The notes beneath the pieces were generated by a model, which saw nothing but the letters and a program-made list of their open reading frames with translations, ran no database searches and was not told the DNA's origin. From Acanthamoeba sp. SK_2022b (Eukaryota > Discosea > Longamoebia > Acanthamoebidae), in contig JANDJZ010000857.1 in assembly GCA_027943245.1 (NCBI GenBank), forward strand, positions 1 to 14,238: 14,238 nucleotides of DNA, read 5' to 3'. This document shows, one piece after another, positions 8,130-14,238 of this stretch (position 1 is the first letter of the stretch; each line of letters opens with the position of its first letter). Position numbers and translations under genes: made by a program.

Positions 8130-9937
8130 ATGTCTGACGCCGCGATCACTCAGCTCCTGAGCAGGCTTGAGGCTGTTGCCTCTCGCCTCGAGTCGGTCGA
8201 GAAGCAGCTTCAGTCTGGTGGTGGTGCTGGTGCTGCTTCGTCGGCTCCCGCTGCCTCGGGTGAGGTGACCAAGGCTGTGGCTGAATTCGACAATCTTGTC
8301 GCCACTTACATCGACGAGTACGTGAACATCTCGGCCAAGATCGACCCCTTGGTCAAGCAGCAGGCCGACCTGGTCAAGCAGGCCATCCAGACCCAGAGGG
8401 ACCTCCTCTACAAGGCCTCGCAGAGCAAGAAGCCCGACGCCGCCACCTTCGGTAACCTGCTCAAGCCCACCTCCGACCTCATGGGCAAGATCGTCGCCAT
8501 CAGGGACGCCAACCGCCCCAGCAAGTTCTTCGGCCACCTCTCCACCATCAGCGAGGGCATCACCGCTCTCGGTTGGGTTGCCAGCGTACGTCCTTCGCTT
8601 CTTTTTCGTCCACTTTTGTTGCGAACATTCATTCATTCAAAGATGGATTGCTCACGTGCTCTTCTCGCCTTCAACAGCCCCCCACTCCCGGCCCCTTCGT
8701 CGATGAGGCCCGCGCTTCGTCCGAGTTCTACTCGAACAAGCTGCTTATGCAGTACCGCAAGGATGAGTCGGCCGAGGGCAAGACCCAGGTCGCGTGGGTG
8801 ACTGCCTGGAACACCTTCCTCAAGGAGCTCCGCGCCTTCATCAAGACCTACCACACCACCGACCTCACCTGGAACCCCCAGGTACGCTGTGATTCTCTGT
8901 TTTTATGCTTTCAAAATTGGGCTCAATTCGATTGGCGAGTAGCACACAAATTCCTCACCCCTTTTCTCCTTCAGGGTGGTGATGTGTCGAAGGTGGCCAC
9001 CCCCGCTGCTGCCCCCGCTCCCTCCAGCTCGGGCGGTGCTCCCCCTCCCCCCGCTGCCGGTCCCCCTCCTCCCCCCGTTGTCGACCTCTCGGCCGCTGCC
9101 AGCGGTGGTGCCAGCGCCCACGCTGCCCTCTTCGCTGAGATCAACGCCGTCAAGGAGCGTCAGGCTGGTGGCAAGACTGCCGGTGCGTTCTGCATGTTTG
9201 CCTTTGCGATCTCTACCCACACGAGGCGCTCACGTCAGTCCCTCTTGTCGATAGGTCTTAAGCACGTGACCAAGGACATGAAGACCAAGAACATGGACAA
9301 GTCGGCTGCCCCCGTCCCCGCTGCCGCGCCCGTCCGCAAGCCCGCCGCTGCCGCTGCGCCCAAGCTCGGCCCGCCCAAGTTCGAGCTCGATGGTCAGAAG
9401 TGGAAGATTGTACGATCCTCCTTCTTCCTGTCCCTTCCCCGTCTCTCTACGTGTTGTCCGTTCTTGGTTTTAACCCGCCTCTCTTGGGACGTGCAGGAGA
9501 ACCAAGTCGGCAACAAGAACATCGTCATCGAGAACCCCGAGACCAGGCACACCGTCTACATCTACAAGTGCCACGACTCCGTCATCCAGATCAAGGGCAA
9601 GGTCAACTCGATCATGCTCGACTCGTGCAAGAAGACCGGTCTTGTCTTCGAGAACGCCATCTCCGTGGCCGAGGTAGTCAACTGCTCCAGCGTTCAGGTG
9701 CAGGTCACCGGCAAGGTCCCCTCCGTCGCCATCGACAAGACCTCGGGCTGCCAGGTCTTCTTGTCCGCTGAGAGCCTCGAGACTGAGATCGTGACCTCCA
9801 AGTCCGACGAGATGAACGTCGTCCTCCCCGGCCTCAACCCCAACGACGACATCGTCGAGATCCCCGTCCCCGAGCAGTTCCGCACGGTCGTGAAGGACCG
9901 CAAGCTCGTCACCGAGGCTGTGGCCCACTCTGGTTAA
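8130..9937 (+). CDS. CAP: Adenylyl cyclase-associated protein (CAP), actin-recycling factor
   Basis: Five exons: 8130-8585, 8678-8881, 8975-9182, 9255-9409, 9497-9937, giving 487 codons plus TAA. CAP binds actin monomers, strips cofilin from ADP-actin and promotes nucleotide exchange, and so recycles actin for filament growth in the cell cortex. The domains follow the family order. A short N-terminal coiled coil (SRLEAVASRLESVEKQL) contains the RLE-type motif. The helical HFD domain spans about 45-220. A proline-rich stretch lies at 242-254 (APPPPAAGPPPPP), where profilin binds in relatives. A WH2-like segment, LFAEINAVKE...GLKHVTKDMKTKN, lies at about 272-301. The C-terminal beta-helix CARP domain runs from about 330 to the end, starting at KFELDGQKWKIENQ. 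Codons are strongly C/G-ending, as in highly expressed genes here. All domains look complete. Confidence 0.95.
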
Positions 9938-10244
9938 GCGCCTTCTTGTACCAATCTGTGTTTCAATACCTCCCTCTTTGGCCTTGCTTCAATACATCAC
10001 CAGTGGCAAACCATCTCCCCTCGTCCTCCTCTGTTGTGGGTCAGCCCCAACCACCACGACCGCGGTGGCTGGGAAAGATTTTTCTGTCGACGACGGAGGC
10101 AATGGAAATAAAAAAGAACGCAAAGGTGACGGACGTACGGACAGATCGACAGGCGCATCTGAGCTGCAATTCATCCCTCCGCCGCCCGTCCTCGCGATAC
10201 TGGGGATTGACTGCAGACTGTTCTCCTTGGGTGTGTCATTGAAG
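9938..10244 (+). other. Intergenic region: CAP 3' side and UTP4 promoter
   Basis: These 307 nt lie between tandem plus-strand genes. An AATAAA at about 10107-10112 could be the CAP poly(A) signal, about 170 nt past its stop, but this is only a word match. No clear promoter element can be assigned for UTP4 and no additional gene is seen. Confidence 0.5.
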
Positions 10245-13200
10245 ATGTCGAAGGCCATAAGCGTACATCGCTGCCGTTTTGCGCGCTACATGCCATCGTC
10301 GATTGTTGCCCTCGCTTTCTCGACGGATGCTAGCCGCGTGGCTATCGCGCGCCACAACGGAGACATTGAGATTTGGGCCGCTCCGCACAAGCGCCTTTGG
10401 TATTCTGAAAGGGTACGCTTCGCCAATCTCAGAAATGAGATTTTTGTCTGTGATTTAATTGCATTTTATCTGATTTTTTTTTTATTCGTTCGATCGCAGG
10501 TTATCTTCAACAAAGAAAGCGTAAGGTCTCTTGCGTGGACGCGTATGAATGGAGAGGACCGTCTTTTCTCCTCCGGCTTCAGCGGCAACATTGTTGAATG
10601 GGATCTCACAACCTCCAGACAAAAGGTTTCCCCATTCTTCAAATCCAATCCATTCTAGAGTCGCCCGGCTTGCACGTGAGGTGCTCATGCACTTCGTTCT
10701 TTTGGCGCTGTGGCTTCATTGCGCATACAGCAAACGACGGACTCCTTTGGCGGTCCGGTGTGGTGTATCGCAATCGACCCTGCAGGCACAACGGACTGCG
10801 TCTCTTTGATATCTCCTACGGCGACATCCAGTTCAAGAAGGCCTTCAGCAAGGTCGGCCTCAGTACGTGCCCTCCAAGCTGCCCAGCGGACCAGCGGATC
10901 GACCGTTTTTATTGTTTTCACTTTCGACTTACCTCGACGCGTTCCAGAGCGATACCTGAGCGTGGCCTGGAACAAGGAGGGCGACACGCTGTACACGGGC
11001 GGCGCCGACAGCCACGTGCGGCAGTGGAAGCTCGATTCTCAGGCGAGCATCCTCAGCATGAGGCTCGCCAAGGTGCACAGCATCTGCCACATCTGGACTC
11101 TTTCCGTGCTCCCGTACGTGCACCTTGCAGCCCAACCCCCATTCCCTCCCCCTTCGCTCATCGAGCTCTGCTCGTGTTGGCTGCCGCGACCACTCCGTTC
11201 ACGCGAATAAAACTCCATCAGGGACGAGACGATCCTCACGGGCGACTCGCGAGGTGTCCTCTCCGTGTGGGATCCGGTCACCACCACGGAGGTCTTTTCC
11301 GTCAAGAGCCACGACGCCGACATTCTCGCGATGGCCTACGTTGAGCAGCCCGACTCCGAGATCGACGTCATTGCCACGGGAGCCGACTCGAACATGGTTA
11401 GCATTCGTCGCATCCCCAACAACGGTACCACCTCCCGAGAGCGTCGGTTGGTTCTTGCCTCGTCCTTCTCTCAACTCATTTTCTCTTTTCTTTTCCTTTC
11501 TTTCCCAAGGGCCGGCCGGCTACGAGTGGGTCTTGGGCGGCAAGTACAGGCACCACAAGAGAGACGTGTTTGCCTTGGGCATCACGCCCACTCAGCTCGT
11601 CGCTTCTGGTTCGCGCTGCCCCCATCTTCTCCCTCCCCCAAGGCCAACCTTGACCTTGTATGTCCCATTTTCGCTCTGAATCTCAGGCGGAGTGGACGGC
11701 GGCCTCCACGTGCTGCCGGTTTCGTCCATCATTCAGACGGATAAGCACCCGAACCTCGACCAGTACCCGCCCCTTCCGCCTCGCCCGCTCGTGACATTCA
11801 GCCCGGCCCAGCGCCGATTCCTCTACATGGCCGGCAACTCGACGCTGGAGGTGTGGCGGGCCGGTCGCGAGCTCGAAGGCAGCCTCGACATCCGGTGCAA
11901 GGAGATGCCGGGCCATTCCGGCCTGGCCCTTCCCATCGGCGACATGCCGCAGCTTCTCGCCAAGCTGAAGGTCAAGGTAAGGCCTACCCCCATCTTCCCC
12001 TTCCCGCTCCCTCTCCCACCCCATCGTAGACCCAACTCGACCGCCTCTCTCTCTCTCTCTCACCGCATGGCCTTCGGCTAATTCGCCAACCGGCGGTTCC
12101 TTGCAGACTGGCGAGAGGACCGTCAGCTGCGCGCTGTCGCCGAACGGTAAGTTTATCGCCATGGCCGACACGCTGGCCGTCAAGATCTTCCGATTAGACG
12201 ACTTCCATAGCAAGCGTGGCCCCGGTGTGAGGGTCACCAAGATCGCGATCCCCAACGCCGAACTCGCTTCATGGTAAATATCCCTCCACCCAATTAATCA
12301 ACCCGCCGCGTAGCCAGTCGGGCGTGGGGCACCACTCTCACCGCCGTGCGCGTCGACTTGGCCCTCTCGCTCTCCCTTTAAAGGGTCGTGTGGGCGGGAG
12401 ACGACTATGTGGTGGCCGGCAATTACAAGGGCGGCGTGCAGCTGATCGACATGATGCCCACCCCCTCCGTCGTCGCCACGTGCCCCGCTGACGTGCGCTC
12501 CCCCCCCCCCACTTTCATTTCCGCCCGCGCGAGATCGTGTGCTGATGCGCCTTCACACCCCGCCCTCCCTCTCGCCTCGTCCATTCGTGCGCAGTGGACT
12601 CGCCCTGCTCAGGCCTGGACGGGCCGTGTGGCCACCTCTGGCGACAAGTGGATCGCTGCCTCGCGGCCCGACGGCAGTGTCGACGTGTTCATGATCGACA
12701 AGTCTGGCGACCAGGTACCTTACCCGACCTCAAGGCCCGCAACCTCCACAGCCTCTGCGCGTGGCACGCATTCACCGTGCATGGCGTCCACCACGCGGTA
12801 CAGATCGAGCTCAAGTCCCGCGGTGTCATCGCGCCGGTGGGCGCGACTGGCGTGACGGTGCTGGCCTTCCAGCAGAACTCGAGCCTTCTATTCGGGGTGA
12901 GGTATGGCAACAACAAGTTGGGCGAGCCCTTCTTCTTCGACGTCGAATCGATGGCCTACGCCACGCGGTACGGCGAAACATGACCACCCCCCCCGGGCCC
13001 ACCAACGACACAGCGAGCGCTCACCCTCCCCGTTCGTCGTAAGCAGGAAGTGGCACAAAATCGATCATCCCATCTCCTCTGCCCAGTTTGACCCTACGGA
13101 CCCCTCGCGGCTGATGTGTGTGTCGCCGTTGGCCATCTCGTTCGTCAAAATCGACGATGTGCGTGCCGTCCCTTCGATTGCTCTTTTAGCCCTCACGCGC

Positions 13201-13406
13201 ACACCTGCTCACTCACTCGTATGGTTGCTCGTCGGTCGGTGCAGAACACGGCTCCAGCGGTCACCGTCAAATCGTACTCGTTGGTCATGCACGCGTCGTT
13301 TAGCGAAGATGGTGGGTCGCTGTTCGTGGTAGAGCGCCCGTTGACACACATCGGCCAAAAGCTTCCCCCGCCCATCACCCACAAGCACAAGTATGGCAAG
13401 GGCTAA
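10245..13406 (+). CDS. UTP4: UTP4/cirhin, WD40 subunit of the small-subunit processome, frame broken in exon 3
   Basis: Thirteen exons: 10245-10412, 10500-10625, 10731-10862, 10948-11113, 11222-11424, 11510-11608, 11687-11976, 12107-12273, 12384-12492, 12595-12714, 12804-12967, 13047-13158, 13245-13406. UTP4 belongs to the t-UTP/UTP-A complex of the nucleolus, which engages nascent pre-rRNA and supports U3-dependent 18S processing. The match runs from the N-terminal VHRCRF...PSSIVALAF through WD repeats (RLFSSGFSGNIVEWD, FGGPVWCIAIDPAG, TGGADSHVRQW, TGDSRGVLSVWD) to the typical ending VVERPL...LPPPI plus a basic tail. About 672 residues are encoded, near the usual length. Exon lengths sum to 2018 nt, two more than a multiple of three: exon 3 begins in one frame and ends in another, with a beta strand missing at about 10788-10795. 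All other exons are intact, so an assembly indel is likelier than decay. Confidence 0.88.
10788..10795 (+). other. Apparent deletion/frameshift junction in UTP4 exon 3
   Basis: Exon 3 reads FGGPVWCIAIDPAGT in the frame set by the acceptor at 10731. From 10793 onwards the WD-repeat continuation GLRLFDISYGDIQF lies in a different frame. About seven residues normally present between them (the GxEDG-type strand) are absent, and a missing 3n+1 nt would restore the frame. A 23-nt GT...AG segment (10763-10785) could also restore the frame if spliced, but it would delete the conserved strand. Confidence 0.75.
12045..12061 (+). repeat. (CT)8 tract in a UTP4 intron
   Basis: Short uninterrupted CT repeat in intron 11977-12106, about 45 nt before the acceptor AG at 12105-12106. 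It is an ordinary intronic microsatellite. Confidence 0.8.
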
Positions 13407-13824
13407 CGCGGTCCCCAGTCGATCACCAAATACACCCCCTTTTCTGGGCCTGTTGGCCAACTTGCGTGGCTGGTTGCCGCCTGGAACACGTGAAGGCCTC
13501 GCCGACCCGTGGATAGCACGGCCAACGGTGAGCCCATTTTTTGTTAGGTACGCGGGCGATTTCCCACAGTTGCACGCCAGTTAAGCGAACGGCGGTGCCG
13601 CGCAAAGCAATCGGCAGTTTACAGCGCAGCTATTCTCTGGAAAATTCCGGATTGTGTCCAATCAGACGTCGAAATTCCTCGAATCGCTCCTCTTTTTGCA
13701 TGCTAGGAGACGCCCACGGCACAACCCCGCAACCCTTCACCTCTGCCACGGGAATATTGTCGACCCAGACAGGACTTGCAAATCAACACATCCAATTTTA
13801 TTGATTTGAACTGTTGAGATATCA
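13407..13824 (+). promoter_or_regulatory. Intergenic region: UTP4 3' side and probable promoter of the terminal gene
   Basis: These 418 nt have no convincing gene. A CCAATCAG box at 13658-13665 runs into GACGTC (13665-13670), about 160 nt upstream of the next gene's ATG; both are common promoter words, but their function here is inferred. A small upstream ORF, ATG 13700 to TGA 13804 (34 codons), ends 20 nt before the next ATG. An in-frame TGA at 13807-13809 precedes that ATG. Confidence 0.45.
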
Positions 13825-14238
13825 ATGCGCAGTGGGGGCAACGGCCCTGCCTCTTATGAAGGCAAAACGTTCCTCGAGTCTTCTCTCGACTTCAACTACA
13901 TCAATACCTCCATGTCGAGCATGAGCCTCTCCCAGGGCAATAGCCCGACAGCTTTCATGCTCGACATGAACAATCACAAGCAGCCGCTTTACGAATCCAT
14001 GTCGATGCCCATCCTCGCAGGATCCTGGGATGGCAGGACACCCATTGAGGACATCTTTTCGACATCTCCGACCACCAAGCGCATGGCAAATGCGCTCGCG
14101 CTCGCCTCCCAGCAGCCGCACCACCCCCCGCCACAACGACATTCGGGCAGCTGGGGGCCCGGTCCCTCTGGCAGGAAGGTCGGTAGTCTCATGGGGGGCG
14201 GTGGGGCAAGCAGCCCCGGCTCGACTACGGCCGCGGCT
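13825..14238 (+). CDS. N-terminal part of an unrecognised low-complexity protein (runs off window)
   Basis: The frame opens at ATG 13825, five codons after an in-frame TGA, and stays open for 138 codons to the window end. Third positions are mostly C or G, as in the confirmed genes, which supports real coding. The protein has no signal peptide or membrane segment. It is Ser/Met-rich at first (NTSMSSMSLSQGNSPTAF), then holds a more structured-looking stretch (GRTPIEDIFSTSPTTKRMAN). It becomes His/Pro/Gln-rich and then Gly/Ser/Ala-rich near the edge. Such disordered leaders are common in amoebozoan transcription factors and kinases, but no domain is visible and I do not assign a function. An intron before the window end cannot be excluded. 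Confidence 0.7.
   Translation, partial: MRSGGNGPASYEGKTFLESSLDFNYINTSMSSMSLSQGNSPTAFMLDMNNHKQPLYESMSMPILAGSWDGRTPIEDIFSTSPTTKRMANALALASQQPHHPPPQRHSGSWGPGPSGRKVGSLMGGGGASSPGSTTAAA

Noticed and set aside
9470..9928. Minus-strand 152-codon open frame, Asp/Val/Gly-rich
   Set aside because: It is the antisense shadow of the last CAP exon. The sense strand encodes a clear CARP domain.
10763..10785. A 23-nt GT-AG intron in UTP4 that would restore the frame
   Set aside because: It would remove the conserved WCIAIDPAG strand and is far shorter than every other intron in the window. I kept it only as an alternative to test.
13407..13824. Possible tRNA or small RNA gene in the gap after UTP4
   Set aside because: No tRNA A/B box pair or cloverleaf arms could be made out on either strand, and the short open frames there have no family resemblance.

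Overview
The window looks like nuclear DNA of a GC-rich, intron-dense amoebozoan, most probably Acanthamoeba or a close relative. The grounds are third codon positions dominated by C and G, many short spliceosomal introns (about 60-150 nt, nearly all GT-AG), short gene-to-gene distances and wholly eukaryotic gene content. The organism is inferred from sequence character and not from a database match. There is no sign of an operon, CRISPR array, insertion sequence, tRNA or rRNA.

Six protein genes are present. (1) 1-2390, plus strand: the 3' part of a multi-pass membrane protein with all the conserved motifs of the CPBP (CAAX protease / bacteriocin-processing) intramembrane protease family, behind a very acidic N-terminal region. 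(2) 5797-2463, minus: a 12-exon protein made of RCC1 repeats, two BTB/POZ domains and a C-terminal BACK-like region, with one non-canonical GC-AG intron. (3) 7743-6067, minus: the catalytic beta subunit of mitochondrial processing peptidase. (4) 8130-9937, plus: adenylyl cyclase-associated protein (CAP), an actin-recycling factor. (5) 10245-13406, plus: the WD40 protein UTP4/cirhin of the small-subunit processome, whose third exon carries an apparent 3n+1 nt loss that breaks the frame. (6) 13825 to the window end, plus: the 5' part of an unrecognised low-complexity protein.

Layout: genes 1 and 2 are tail to tail with 72 nt between stops. Genes 2 and 3 are in tandem on the minus strand. Genes 3 and 4 are head to head across 386 nt, which must hold both promoters. 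Genes 4, 5 and 6 are in tandem on the plus strand. The products act in different compartments (membranes, mitochondrion, actin cortex, nucleolus), and nothing suggests that they form one pathway. Exon-intron models were built by hand from splice signals, reading phase and family resemblance. For genes 1-4 the exon lengths add up to whole codons. For gene 5 they do not, and the discrepancy falls within one short stretch of exon 3.

I did not find a novel multi-gene system. The points most worth checking are the UTP4 frame break, the eukaryotic CPBP-type protease, the RCC1/double-BTB architecture with an acidic insert, the GC-AG intron, and a (TG)25 tract directly before a splice acceptor.
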